A stretch of DNA of 64,000 nucleotides, from the NCBI GenBank assembly GCA_016617855.1, contig JAECUM010000819.1:58501-122500 (forward strand). The letters are read 5' to 3'. Both the position numbers and the translations under genes were made by a program. Below, in pieces: positions 34,481 to 44,051 of this stretch. This stretch comes from Megalonaias nervosa (Eukaryota; Mollusca; Bivalvia; Unionida; Unionidae). The notes under the pieces are model-generated. The model was not told where the DNA came from. It worked only from the letters and a program-made list of their open reading frames with translations, and made no database searches. Within the stretch, counting starts at the first letter, position 1; each line of letters opens with the position of its first letter.

Positions 34481-34719
34481 TCCATGGATTATAAATTAAT
34501 TCTTGTCTTCTGAAATTGTCAGAAATATATTTATTCAGAAAAATCATGAATTCATTGAGATTTGTTTATTTAGTCGTGCAACTACCCCATCAAAATCAAT
34601 GAATTTCGTCAGAATTCCTCAATTTCGGTCGTGTAATTACCCCATCAAAATTATTAAATTAATTCAGAAATAAATTAATTCAGAAAAATGAATTTATTTA
34701 AACAAATGACTTTTATATA
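34481..34719. promoter_or_regulatory. AT-rich spacer with a direct repeat
   Basis: Two copies, 55 bp apart, of GTCGTG(C/T)AA(C/T)TACCCCATC (34,573 and 34,628), plus repeated TTAATTCAGAAA words, directly upstream of the gene at 34,720. It may hold a promoter or replication signal, which is inference from the repetition. Confidence 0.4.
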
Positions 34720-35220
34720 ATGAATCATGAAAATATTAATGCTATTATTCCTGCTATTAAGCAGTTACAACACAGCGGTATAAAAATATCTGATGAGCTT
34801 GATCCTGAAAAAATAATGAGTGATTTTGAATCATTACAATTTCGAAAGTCAGAAAATAGATATACGCTGCCTTCCGATTATAGATTCATAAAGTTGATCC
34901 AGTAGGCGATGTTACAATCGCTGGCAGGAATCACGGATACGCAAGTGAAATTATTTGTTCCTCTTTCACGTCCAATGGAAAGGGTTAGGTCAGAGTTATC
35001 TCACGAATACGAAACGAAAAGACTTGTACACGCTTGTATAAAACAGCTGAGAGATATTATGTCGATGACGGAGTCATTGAACAAAGTTGCGGAAGAGTTA
35101 CTGGCTAAAGATAAGGACGAGTGTGACTCCGTTCATAATAGTGAAAGTGACTATAGTGACGTTGACAACGAAACCAATAGTGTCACCTGTAACGTTGTAC
35201 CAACTAAACAAGAAGGATAA
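34720..35220 (+). pseudogene. Unknown element protein with acidic tail, one in-frame stop
   Basis: A single frame of 167 codons broken by TAG at 34,903-34,905. The N-terminal half is helical (INAIIPAIKQLQHSGIKI). The second half has QVKLFVPLSRPMERVRSEL and a predicted coiled-coil-like stretch, then an acidic serine/aspartate-rich tail. I recognise no family. It converges on the candidate minor capsid gene, whose stop is 73 bp away. Confidence 0.5.
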
Positions 35221-35292
35221 TTCATTTCTGAGCCTGATAAAGTCATAGGTAAAAAAAATATTTATTTAATAGATTTTTTTGCTTGGTGTTTT

Positions 35293-36465
35293 CTACGAAC
35301 GCACATACAAATTTATATTTAACGACTCTGACCTGACATCGAGCAAGTGGCCAGACTGGGCAGTAAGTTTGAAATGTATCCGCGATAAGAATAGATTATG
35401 ACATTTTAGATAAACAACGTTGATTGGTTCTGATACAATCAAATCTCCTGGGTACACTTGAGGGGTAAATGAATACAGAATGTATTTTTGCTGGGCCTGG
35501 ATGGATTTTTCAGTGTCAACTTGATAACTATCGTCGATGACATCACACACTAGATTGACAGCAATCGTTGATGTGACATTGACGATACCCGGTGAAATGT
35601 GACGGTCTTCGTTGTATGGATCGTTATTGTATTTTAAGATGCTTAGTTGTGGAATTATTTTTGAAAAATAAACATCTATAATTTTTTCGTTTGGATAATT
35701 TAGCTCGCCACCAGTATAAGAACGATCATTAATTATATTTGGATCTGCGCTTAATAAATCCGATTTGACATGGTTTAGGTGTTTAGTGGATTCGATGATT
35801 TGTTGTTTTACATCATCGTCGTAAACATGTATTAGATATTTAAACAAACCAGGTAAAGTTTCGTATGTTTTGGAATATTCAGATTTTATTGCGCTAACGT
35901 CATGTAACTGATATTTTGGAATTCTCATATATTTGTTTTCGGTTGTCAAAAACTCATCTCGTCGTGGCTCTGGTGGACCAGAATAGGGTGGAACCTCAGG
36001 CCATCCTAGCACACTTCTAATCGAACTTTGATATATATCCACGGTATATTCCGGAGATAATATTTCAATGGCCGATGACAGCGTTGGTTCGTGAACAGTA
36101 ATGGTTATCTTTGATTCTTTTCCTGTGATGGATTTGATTCTGCGTTTGAATTCTTCATTGATCTGTTCTATTTCATAACTGCCCGTTGGAATACTGACTA
36201 CTTGCCAATCAGGAGTTCCATCGGGTTTATTTTTATTTGCAAATACTAATGAATTATTCGGTTGTAGTCCACCAAACGATTTTGACCTAATATTTGGCCA
36301 ATTATAATAAACCCGTAATTGCGCTAATGCAATTTCTTTTGCTGGAATTGCAGTTGGAAAATTAATATTGAACTCAGGATTAGTTGAACTCGCTGATATC
36401 ATCGTGGTTCTTACCGGAGCAGTATTAGTGACGATCTGTTGTAATAATTCCAATGACGTTGTCAT
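35293..36465 (-). CDS. Candidate minor capsid (penton-like) virion protein
   Basis: Intact 390-codon ORF, the longest in the element, starting at ATG 36,465. Recognisable family landmarks: LAQLRVYYNWPNIRS near the N-terminus, a PTGSYEIEQINEEF block (the usual GSY-x2-x-IN element), IRSVLGWPE, and a C-terminal domain with YSFTPQVYPGDLIVSEP and a beta-rich end. This conserved Polinton/adintovirus protein sits next to the capsid genes. I assign it tentatively to the minor capsid or penton role because of size, beta-rich C-terminus and context. A fold search is needed to choose between penton and fibre-type. Its stop-free state contrasts with the broken polymerase. Confidence 0.6.
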   Translation of the reverse strand: MTTSLELLQQIVTNTAPVRTTMISASSTNPEFNINFPTAIPAKEIALAQLRVYYNWPNIRSKSFGGLQPNNSLVFANKNKPDGTPDWQVVSIPTGSYEIEQINEEFKRRIKSITGKESKITITVHEPTLSSAIEILSPEYTVDIYQSSIRSVLGWPEVPPYSGPPEPRRDEFLTTENKYMRIPKYQLHDVSAIKSEYSKTYETLPGLFKYLIHVYDDDVKQQIIESTKHLNHVKSDLLSADPNIINDRSYTGGELNYPNEKIIDVYFSKIIPQLSILKYNNDPYNEDRHISPGIVNVTSTIAVNLVCDVIDDSYQVDTEKSIQAQQKYILYSFTPQVYPGDLIVSEPINVVYLKCHNLFLSRIHFKLTAQSGHLLDVRSESLNINLYVRS

Positions 36466-36473
36466 TATTATTT

Positions 36474-36965
36474 TTATTGTTGCTCTAAATTATTTATTTC
36501 TGTGACCGAATCACCCGTGGCATCGCTACGGTTAAATACTTCATTGTAGATCTTTATTATAATACTGAATTCTTCATCGGATATTATTCCATCCTTGAGC
36601 GACGAAGAAATCATCGACGATAATTTTGAATATGCTATAGTTGCAGTATGTAATTTCATCGTGTACTCGTTCAATTTTTCATTTGTGCACGTATTTATCT
36701 TTTTCGCGATAATATTGAATATTACAGCGATCGTGATTGACGATGAAACCGCGATTGTTACAACGGTCGGCGCTGTCATCGTCAGCGTTGATAATACTAA
36801 GCCGGTTCCAGCAACAATCGCGGAAACCGAATAAACGATGATATCAACGACAACTGCACGTCTACGATATTTCTTTATCTTTGCTGTATAGTCATCGATG
36901 ATGGTTTTTAGTTTATTCTGCCATGTTGTTACTTGATCGTATCTGTATCGCTGAACGTCTATCAT
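36474..36965 (-). CDS. Two-helix membrane protein of the element
   Basis: Intact 163-codon ORF from ATG 36,965, ending 8 bp before the start of the 390-codon gene. The N-terminus is basic and helical (residues 1-37). Two hydrophobic segments follow at about 38-62 (VVVDIIVYSVSAIVAGTGL) and 66-86 (PTVVTIAVSSSITIAVIF), then a long amphipathic helical tail containing SLKDGIISDEEF. Similar two-TM proteins are common in Polintons, and function is unknown. It may associate with membranes during assembly or exit. Confidence 0.6.
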   Translation of the reverse strand: MIDVQRYRYDQVTTWQNKLKTIIDDYTAKIKKYRRRAVVVDIIVYSVSAIVAGTGLVLSTLTMTAPTVVTIAVSSSITIAVIFNIIAKKINTCTNEKLNEYTMKLHTATIAYSKLSSMISSSLKDGIISDEEFSIIIKIYNEVFNRSDATGDSVTEINNLEQQ

Positions 36966-37079
36966 TATACTGTATTAAGTAATTAATTGAGATGTTTCAG
37001 CTACAAATTCCAGACACCACCAGTAAGACGCCGAGGTTTATTTTTTTTCAGATGATACCAGCATAAACGTTTATTCGGT

Positions 37080-37965
37080 ATCTTTATTTAATATAATAGA
37101 TACAGTCCCAGAAAAATGATCGGTTGAATGACGCCATAGATACGTGGTAAATATACTAAATTTTGCAGAACTAAATACGGACAAACTGTACACGCCAGTG
37201 ACCTCAGTGGTATGTTTGATAGTGTTATTTTGCTGTGTCCATGTTGTCCTGATGATACTGTGTATACGATATTGTTAATTTGTTTGTGTGGAATTTTAAT
37301 CAGATTGGATTTTTGACGATATTAGGAATTCCACCGACAATATCGGTGATTCTAGTATTTATATCTTTGAGATTTATGTCAACGGTTGGTGGACTTCCAA
37401 AAACTTCATTAATGGTGCTGTTTACGTTTATGTGGAAATTCAGAAGCAGTTGTGCTTTATTAGTAAAATCAGTTTTGAGTGTGGTCATTCCATCGTTGAT
37501 TGTAGCTAACGAAGTTGTCACTGGAATTTCCTTATCATCGACATATTTGTTTGTTGCAGCGTCGAAATTATCTGATGGTTCTCCTACGTTGGTAATTTTA
37601 TTATTGTTCATGTTGAGAGCGCCGTGCATTACATCGCCGGCTTTTAACACTCGTTCATTTATGCTATCTCGGATCGACGACGCAGTAACAACACTAGGAA
37701 CAAGTTTGCCCTCTTTGTCATATACAGCAACAAGACCTTCTCGCGGTAATCGATTACGAATAATAATATCGTTGATTGAAATATTACTCGTCTTCAATTT
37801 TCCTTCACGGTTTTGAAATATAACAAGTTCGATTGGATCAACGTTGGCAAGATTGAGCAGGTCAGATAACTCATCATTGATCTGCCGTGTTACTCGCTTG
37901 AGTAAATCCTCAACTGGTGCTTGTTGGGTTTTAGTTTCAGTTGATCTTCCTTAAATATCTACCAT
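37080..37965 (-). pseudogene. Fibre-like protein with phage tail-fibre motif, broken ends
   Basis: The gene probably starts at ATG 37,965 but meets TAA after four codons (37,951-37,953). The same frame is then open to 37,300. The middle carries LKAGDVMHGALNMNNNK followed by ITNVGEPSDNFDAATNKYVD, the repeat that marks phage tail-fibre and appendage proteins, then a coiled-coil-like stretch. After the stop at 37,300 the sequence to about 37,080 still reads as beta-strand-rich protein in other frames, which suggests a lost C-terminal knob. It is likely a receptor-binding spike. Confidence 0.6.
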
Positions 37966-37972
37966 TATATGA

Positions 37973-38383
37973 TTAGCGATTATTTAAAACAGAACCCGTA
38001 TATTCGTGTACAGCTTTACGAGGTAGTTTCGCTGATCTTCTTACAGCATCAAGTACTGCTAGTGTTTCACGGCCACATATCGGCGGGTCGGTTATTTTTT
38101 GTGTTGGTAGCGTTGAATACCAGATTGGAATACTCTGAAGTCTGTCAGTATATGTTAAAAATTCTTTTGGTGGTGCCAGTCCGTACGAATCGAAATAAAC
38201 AATACCACATGGATCAATTGCATATGCAACCCAGTGAGTGCCACGACCAGAGCTTTTATCGAGATTAATAATACCTGTTTCAATCAGATTTGGATTTTTC
38301 GGTAATTGATCACGCATAAAAACACCTCTGAAATTTTTTATATTTAGTTGCTTAGCATTATCGAGTAAATCAAAGTTAGACAT
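37973..38383 (-). CDS. Adenovirus-type maturation cysteine protease
   Basis: Intact 136-codon ORF from ATG 38,383. The catalytic triad fits the adenain/Ulp1 clan: His50 in GTHWVAY, Asp65 in YFDSYG and Cys103 in ICGRE, with Gln95 a candidate for the oxyanion hole. The N-terminal block (FRGVFMRDQLP) is typical of Polinton proteases. It would cleave precursor capsid and core proteins during virion maturation. It lies 8 bp from both neighbours in a tight minus-strand block with the core protein and major capsid genes. Confidence 0.88.
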   Translation of the reverse strand: MSNFDLLDNAKQLNIKNFRGVFMRDQLPKNPNLIETGIINLDKSSGRGTHWVAYAIDPCGIVYFDSYGLAPPKEFLTYTDRLQSIPIWYSTLPTQKITDPPICGRETLAVLDAVRRSAKLPRKAVHEYTGSVLNNR

Positions 38384-38391
38384 CGGGAAAA

Positions 38392-38799
38392 TCAGCGAGT
38401 CCCTGGAAGTCTTAATCCGCGTCCGTATCGAGACCCTGGAAGTCTCAGACCGTGACCTCTTCGTTTCCTTTTTTTAAATCCTTGTTCAGGAGCTTTTGCA
38501 ACAGCTGGAGCGGCAGCGGCTATTAATGCTGGGATAGCTGCAAGAAGTGGAAATATCCCACCAGTCTTAACGATGTCGCTGATAGCACCCGCAGAAAGAT
38601 TTACTCGTATACCTTTCTTTGATTGCTTAGCTTCATTGAAGTGCTTGAACTGGCGTTCTGTCAGAGATAATTTATTTTGGCCACCTGCGATTTGTTCTTG
38701 TTTTAATGATATTTTTGTTCCACATCGCTTCGCTGATGTTGACTGAAGTCTTTTAATTTGACTGGGAGTCAGACTGACACTAACGTGATGATATAGCAT
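38392..38799 (-). CDS. pVI/pX-like basic hydrophobic virion protein
   Basis: Intact 135-codon ORF from ATG 38,799. It carries a conserved Polinton pattern: SLTPSQIKRLQS at the start, an LSLTERQFKHFNEAKQSKKG block, a glycine-hydrophobic segment (TGGIFPLLAAIPALIAAAAP, residues ~79-98) and an arginine-rich tail with RKRRGHG and a duplicated RGLRLPG unit. The composition suggests a membrane-active or DNA-condensing minor capsid protein cut by the neighbouring protease. That role is inferred by analogy with adenovirus pVI and pX. Confidence 0.65.
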   Translation of the reverse strand: MLYHHVSVSLTPSQIKRLQSTSAKRCGTKISLKQEQIAGGQNKLSLTERQFKHFNEAKQSKKGIRVNLSAGAISDIVKTGGIFPLLAAIPALIAAAAPAVAKAPEQGFKKRKRRGHGLRLPGSRYGRGLRLPGTR

Positions 38800-38819
38800 T
38801 TATGATATATTTCTGACTT

Positions 38820-40171
38820 CTAAATTAACTCTTTCATATTTTCTACTGGAGCATCAACGACTCTCGTGCGACCACCAGCACCTTCAAGTAGCATTGTCTT
38901 ATCGCTGAGTATAACGGCGATTGCTCTGTAACTAGCAATAGCTCCTCGCGTCACACAAGCTCGAAAATATATGTCAACGACGGACTGTGTAAACAAATCC
39001 AAATGTTCCAGCGAAAAGTAATAAACCAGTATCAATATTTTGATCACGCACCATAAACGACATCAGTCGATGATATGCGCGCGCCACATGATTTTCTCGA
39101 AATTCAACAAAATATCCTCCGACGGTTCTTGATGTCCATTTATTCTCAATGAAACCTCGGAAACACCGAGTTTGTCAAATATCATTGTACTACGCGTTTG
39201 ATCATTTACTCGTGCAACATCTTGAAGCGCAACGAATATATGTCGCGGCGCAAAGATACCCTGTTGTGATGCTATCTGCCATGTAAATAAACCATTAATT
39301 GTGCTTTGAAAAGCATCTGTGCTTGTTGTTAACCATGATAGCGTCGACTTACCGCCGTTGTCCATGAAAGAAAGCAGCCGCTGTTCTTCAGGTATCGCTG
39401 GAGTCATTATTGGCATCCACAATGAAAGCTTTGTCAGAATTACCTTACTAGCATCACCGGCGGGTCGCCATATTGCATCATCGTCTGTTGCTTTTCGTAC
39501 GAGTACAATTGTATGTTTGGCTCCGAAAATAATTTTCTAACGTGTCTGCAGAATCCAAAAATATGTGATAGTGGAATCGCGCAAGAAAATCTTCTGCTTC
39601 CACCCTGCAACATTGCTCGACGTGATTTAAATCCTAAGTTGAAATCTGGATCGACATTAATAATCATACTTTGCACATCCGCGTTGGCATTTCTAGCAAG
39701 GTTCATTGGTCGTCCTATTTCATACTGGGTGTATTCAGGATGATCAGAAGTATCCTTGGTAAACATCATTGATGGACCAGCTGATCTTGAATACATGTAA
39801 TCGTCGCTGTATCTTGCAAGGCCAAGTATCGTCGTGACAACGTCAACATCTTTTTGAATCGATTCAATATTTCTTCCGTCGATCATGTACGTGGCGCTGT
39901 CGAACAACGCCATGATGCCATTATTAACAAAACCAACACTAATATCAGCTCCGTATTTAGTATTATCTGTTTTTAAAATTTCACCTTATACTTCAATAAA
40001 TGCTTCAGCGGGTAAGAAATATCTACTTGTATCTTGAACTTGTAATTCGATTCGTCCACGCTGATTTGGCTGTCGTGCGTCGTAAGAATAATATTGATAA
40101 TCACGCACAGACTCATCCTTGAGAACTGGCGCATCCATGTCAAATGCGGGATCAGGTACACGTTTGAACAT
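38820..40171 (-). pseudogene. Major capsid protein (double jelly roll), broken
   Basis: Read from ATG 40,171 in four pieces. An ochre stop at 39,986-39,988 lies in frame with the next piece (39,913-39,440). A frameshift follows between 39,440 and 39,422, and a TGA at 39,063-39,065 lies in frame with the last piece (39,047-38,820). Landmarks are the N-terminal PDPAFDMDAPVL, the ATYMIDGRNIESI strand region, the family hallmark AIPLSHIFGF, and WMPIMTPAIPEE with ISRHIFVALQ-like strands further on. Total length of about 450 codons is shorter than the 600 or so usual for the family, so there may also be deletions. It would form the capsid hexons. Confidence 0.8.
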
Positions 40172-40242
40172 ATTATGTTATTGGTCATCGTCAAGACCAC
40201 TTCCTGCCATCAGACTTGCTGCTACGTTTTTTTTCCTTTTCA

Positions 40243-40623
40243 TCAGCTAACTGCTAGTTTTTGATTTGCGGCTTGATTTATTATTTTACTAACACTTGCA
40301 GGCATCACTGCAGTGCTGGGTAATTTTACTGGTGGGGGTCGGACTATTTGTGGTCTGCGTACTAATCGTAATAATCTATCCTTGATTGCAGAAAATGCTT
40401 TACTAGTAGCGTCACCAGCAGCGCTAATACCTTTTTCACGAATAACGTCAATAGCTTTCATTCCTAGTTACTTTGCGATTGGTATTGCTTTGGGGGCTAT
40501 TCTCCTAAATAAACCCTGAATAACATCACCAAATCCATCTCCGTAAAATGTCTTGCATACAGGTAATCTTGAATTTACCACCCTGTCCATAGTTGGTCCA
40601 CGTTGAGCAACAAGTATGATCAT
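40243..40623 (-). pseudogene. Small basic virion protein, one in-frame stop
   Basis: Frame from ATG 40,623 to TGA-less end at 40,243, broken once by TAA at 40,468-40,470. The N-terminal half has YGDGFGDVIQGLFRRIAPK, the glycine/aromatic amphipathic motif of a conserved Polinton minor protein. The second half has a helical REKGISAAGDATSKAF segment and a proline-rich basic stretch (RRPQIVRPPPVKLP). It lies between the major capsid gene and the coiled-coil gene in the minus-strand virion block. Function is unknown, with a likely internal virion component by context. Confidence 0.5.
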
Positions 40624-40649
40624 CTTATTATAGTAATTATATCTGTTTA

Positions 40650-41805
40650 ATCACTGTGATAATCATCGGCGATTTCATTAATGAGGGACCGATATACGCC
40701 AACGTCCATAATACGACCTGTAATAATCGTTGACAAATTGATGACATTTCGTTGATAATTTCATGAGAATTATTACCAGCTCATTTTCCACCGATTAAAA
40801 TTTCTAATCTATCTACGTCGGCAAAGATATTACCGGGACAAGTAACAAGGCCACTTCCTCGAGTATTAATACCACTTCCAGTTGCACCTTTATCGGGACC
40901 TGATAAATCAAGGATACCTGGGGATCCTTCTGGGGAATAAAACGCTTCATCACTGGATGGTGAAGAAGATATTTTTTCTCGTGGTTGTGGTGATAATAAT
41001 TGTTATTGTTGTTGTCTTGTTGATGATAGTCGTTGTCGTCGTTGTTGTGTTCGTTGTTCTAGTTCTTCTTGTCGTAGTTGTGCTCGCTGTTTTGGCGATA
41101 GCGATGATAATTGTTGTTGTTGTTGCATTATTTTTCGTTGTTGTCGTATTTGTTATTGTTGTTCTGGTGGTAATTGTATAAACGAAATATATTCATCTAT
41201 TGCATGAATATATTCCATATATCTTGGATCGCTGTTTCGAGCTTGATCAACGTTATGGTATATGCGAAATATCCATTTGTACCAAGTTTCGCGACTCACA
41301 AGATCATCAGCATATTCAGGTTTTAAAAATTGTTTTCGATTATCATAACCTTTCACAGCACTCGCAGCTAATTGTCTTACATTTTTGGCCTGTCTGATAA
41401 CATTAATGACATCTTCGGTAATTTATCGGACAGATTAGCCCTGACTCGTGCTTGTTCTGGTTCTTGTTGAGTATCACCTTCCGCCTGGTCTGCATCCTCA
41501 GGTATTTCCGGGGTTGGCATCGTAGTAGCTATTTTCTTCGGAAGTTCTCGTAAAAGTTTTTTTGTCTTCTTAGTTCTCTCCGCTATTTTTTCAGTTGATT
41601 CAGCGGTCTTTTTCAACACGGGAAGAATACCTTCAGTTGTCTTCGTGATAGGTTTAAATAATTGCTCTGCGGATTCTGTAAATTCTTCTTGTGTTTGTTG
41701 ACGCTCTTGTAATTTTTGCTTAACACTATTATGAAGCGGAAGATATTTCTGTATCGCTTCTAGTCGCTCTCGAGCTAATCTTGCTGAACGAGCTTCACCA
41801 ATCAT
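40650..41805 (-). pseudogene. Coiled-coil, glutamine-rich virion protein, several breaks
   Basis: Start ATG 41,805, 28 bp inside the right TIR. The first ~136 codons are intact: a basic helix (SARLARERLEAIQ), long coiled-coil-like KTTEGILPVLKKTAES and an acidic Glu/Gln stretch. It then shifts frame near 41,390 to a second block (YADDLVSRETWYKWIFRIYH, 41,356-41,160). A Q-rich tract follows in which CAA codons have become TAA at least twice (near 41,153 and 40,998), then a C-terminal block with SPEGSPGILDLSG. It ends near 40,650-40,790. The TTG/TGT-rich look of the plus strand here is this poly-Gln coding tract. No known family. Confidence 0.5.
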
Positions 41806-41832
41806 TATTGATATAATAATCTTTTTAAATCG

Positions 41833-42017
41833 ACAGCAGCAGGGAGGGTGCAACCACATGTATGTGATTTTTTTTGGTTCCATTTTTAAAAAATAAAGGC
41901 TCCATTGTTCGTAGTCCCTTTGTTTCAAACATCTTTTTTTTTTAGCCATTGTAGGAACCCTTATTTTTAAAAAATAAAGGCTCTACGAAAAGTGGTCTGT
42001 TCACCCTCCCTGCTGCT
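41833..42017 (-). repeat. Right terminal inverted repeat
   Basis: Inverted partner of 26,432-26,617 with about 13 differences, several in A/T runs. It ends CCCTCCCTGCTGCT, and its inner edge is AGCAGCAGGGAGGGTG, again an inverted copy of its own outer end. Confidence 0.92.
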
Positions 42018-43175
42018 CTAGTAATTCCTACTCCATTATACATTTCAGCTGAATATCTCGGGTCAGTGCTGTTTGTATTTGGTGACGGACATGTCGAAAC
42101 CTAAAGGCACTAGATCAATTGAGCCAGACACGAATACAGTGAAAACGTTGATGGCGCCAGGGAAGGTAATACAGGAATACTATTCAAAATAAATCTGATG
42201 ACAAATATTTAAATTTGTATCCACTAAGCATACCAAATTTGAATAAATAGTTTAAACGTAGTTAGTTTATAATACAGGCAGATACATTTTTCCGTATTAA
42301 CTAGAGATATACAACTAGTGAATATGCACCTACATAGTGCATGTGCTGATCCAAGCAGGTTAGTTTATTTTGTTTTTTAATACAACACATAACATGCAGT
42401 CATTGGTGATTGAACATGTATGACAAATATCTTGATTAAAAACAATAGTACCGGATATGACTAACAGCAGCGTTACTGTCTTTGCAATTAATTTTCACTC
42501 AGCCTGTTTTGAGGTTCAGTTTGTGTATAGCAAGATTTAATATAATGAATGAAATAAACACGAAACAACAATCAGAAAATTTAACAAAATATATGGATAT
42601 TTTAGTGATACTTAATTCAGTAATAAAATTCTTATCGACATAAACGAACCTATATCAAATATCAGCTATTCGGAATGTATTTACAAATTAAATTAAAGCA
42701 TCGCATGTTTTATCTCTTTCTGGATAAAATAATCCTCGTTCAAAATGTTCTTTTGTTTTCTCGTCATGACAAAGGAGAAAAAAAAAATCATTAATAATCA
42801 AAGTATAATGGCTGCATCTTAGATTTATTATGGATGCCATCTAATTACAATAAGGCTGAAATGATAAATCATAAATTTTATCATAAGCTATATATCTAGC
42901 TCAACTGTTATGAAAAGTTTGATTGTTTCAATTAATTAACGCAGGTGTCACGTTTATTTAGAAATATATCGGCGGGAGCTGCACTGTACAAATATTTAAT
43001 GTCTCGTAGAAAGCAGATTAAGTGCAAACGACGCCCCACCCTACTCTCCCTCCAAACCAAATGGCAATGAATCAAACATTTACGATCGGAACATCGTTCG
43101 GCCATTTCCTTGAAGTCGAGAAATAGCCCCGGAAGTGGTTGTGGGAATACACGTCAATTTGATGGTTTTGGTACT
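42018..43175. other. Right flank of element; no gene seen
   Basis: AT-rich host sequence with no recognised feature. Confidence 0.5.
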
Positions 43176-43367
43176 TCACATCCAGCTTAGTGCACCACAG
43201 GTTGCGATAGAAAGGGCCGACAATTTTCCGTTTGCAATTTTGCCTCCGTCATGTGAGCAAACGTAATTCCGAATATCGTTCTCAATAGCTGCGTAATACG
43301 TACGACTTAACGGAAAATACTGCGAATGTTCCGACTGCAACCATTTAGTGTACTTATGTGCTAACAT
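43176..43367 (-). other. Possible coding segment, unknown
   Basis: A 63-codon minus-strand ORF with protein-like composition (KYTKWLQSEHSQYFPLS ... YYAAIENDIRNYVCSHDGG) in a locally GC-richer, CpG-containing stretch that continues to about 42,960. I recognise no domain, and no splice sites are convincing. It may be an exon or a gene start, or chance. Confidence 0.25.
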
Positions 43368-43768
43368 TAATATTATTTTCCTGTAGATAACTTAGAAAAT
43401 ATAGACCAAACATTTTGAAATTAAAGAAGAGAAAGTCTAAATAAATGAAAAAGAAGCCTATTTCGAAAACAAAACAGCTATAATAATTACAGATGTTAAT
43501 TAAGACTGTCCGACACACTTTCACATATTTTTTTAGCGCGGATGATAAAGAGAATTCCACATTTATGATACAAAACTTTTTAACGTGCAACGGTGGTGAG
43601 GTTTTATGTTTCGTGGGGCGCAAAACATCCTTAAATATTGACAGTAAAGACAGCTTAAGAAACTTCCAATGTATCATAATTGTTTGCTTTGTATGGAAGA
43701 AAGAGCTGGTTTGATAAGTAAATAATTGAAAAAATCCCACAAGAAATCACGGATTCCCATACTATATA

Positions 43769-43869
<101 letters not shown>

Positions 43870-43963
43870 ATAAACATATGCAATAAACTGACAACGAACA
43901 GTGCAAAACTAGTATCTAACTAGCCAGTGCATTTGAAAGGACTGTTATTCGCCATACGATTTG

Positions 43964-43984
43964 TATATATATATATATATATAT

Positions 43985-44050
<66 letters not shown>
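43964..44050. repeat. (TA)n microsatellite
   Basis: Over 40 TA units with one GG interruption. Confidence 0.92.

Positions 44051-44051
<1 letters not shown>

Larger units (their letters stand above)
26432..42017. mobile_element. Polinton/Maverick (adinto-like) element
   Basis: A 15,586-bp element bounded by ~186-bp terminal inverted repeats beginning 5'-AG. It contains the hallmark gene set: protein-primed-type family B DNA polymerase, retroviral-type DDE integrase, A32/FtsK-type packaging ATPase, adenovirus-type cysteine protease and double-jelly-roll major capsid protein, plus accessory virion proteins. Such elements are endogenous dsDNA virus-like transposons of eukaryotes. Many ORFs here are intact (390, 170, 163, 136 and 135 codons), while others have stops or frameshifts. 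No 6-bp target duplication is clear (AACTCC before, CTAGTA after). It is unrelated to the host genes around it. Confidence 0.92.

Noticed and set aside
37280..37816. 178-codon plus-strand ORF
   Set aside because: It is the shadow of the fibre-like gene on the minus strand, which has the recognisable NKITNVG/DAAT-KYVD motif.
40882..41181. Plus-strand valine-rich hydrophobic ORF that looks like a membrane protein
   Set aside because: It is the antisense of a CAA/CAG-rich (poly-Gln) coding tract of the minus-strand virion gene.
41806..41949. N-terminal extension of the coiled-coil gene into the right TIR
   Set aside because: The extra residues are translation of TIR sequence. The ATG at 41,805 gives the natural start.
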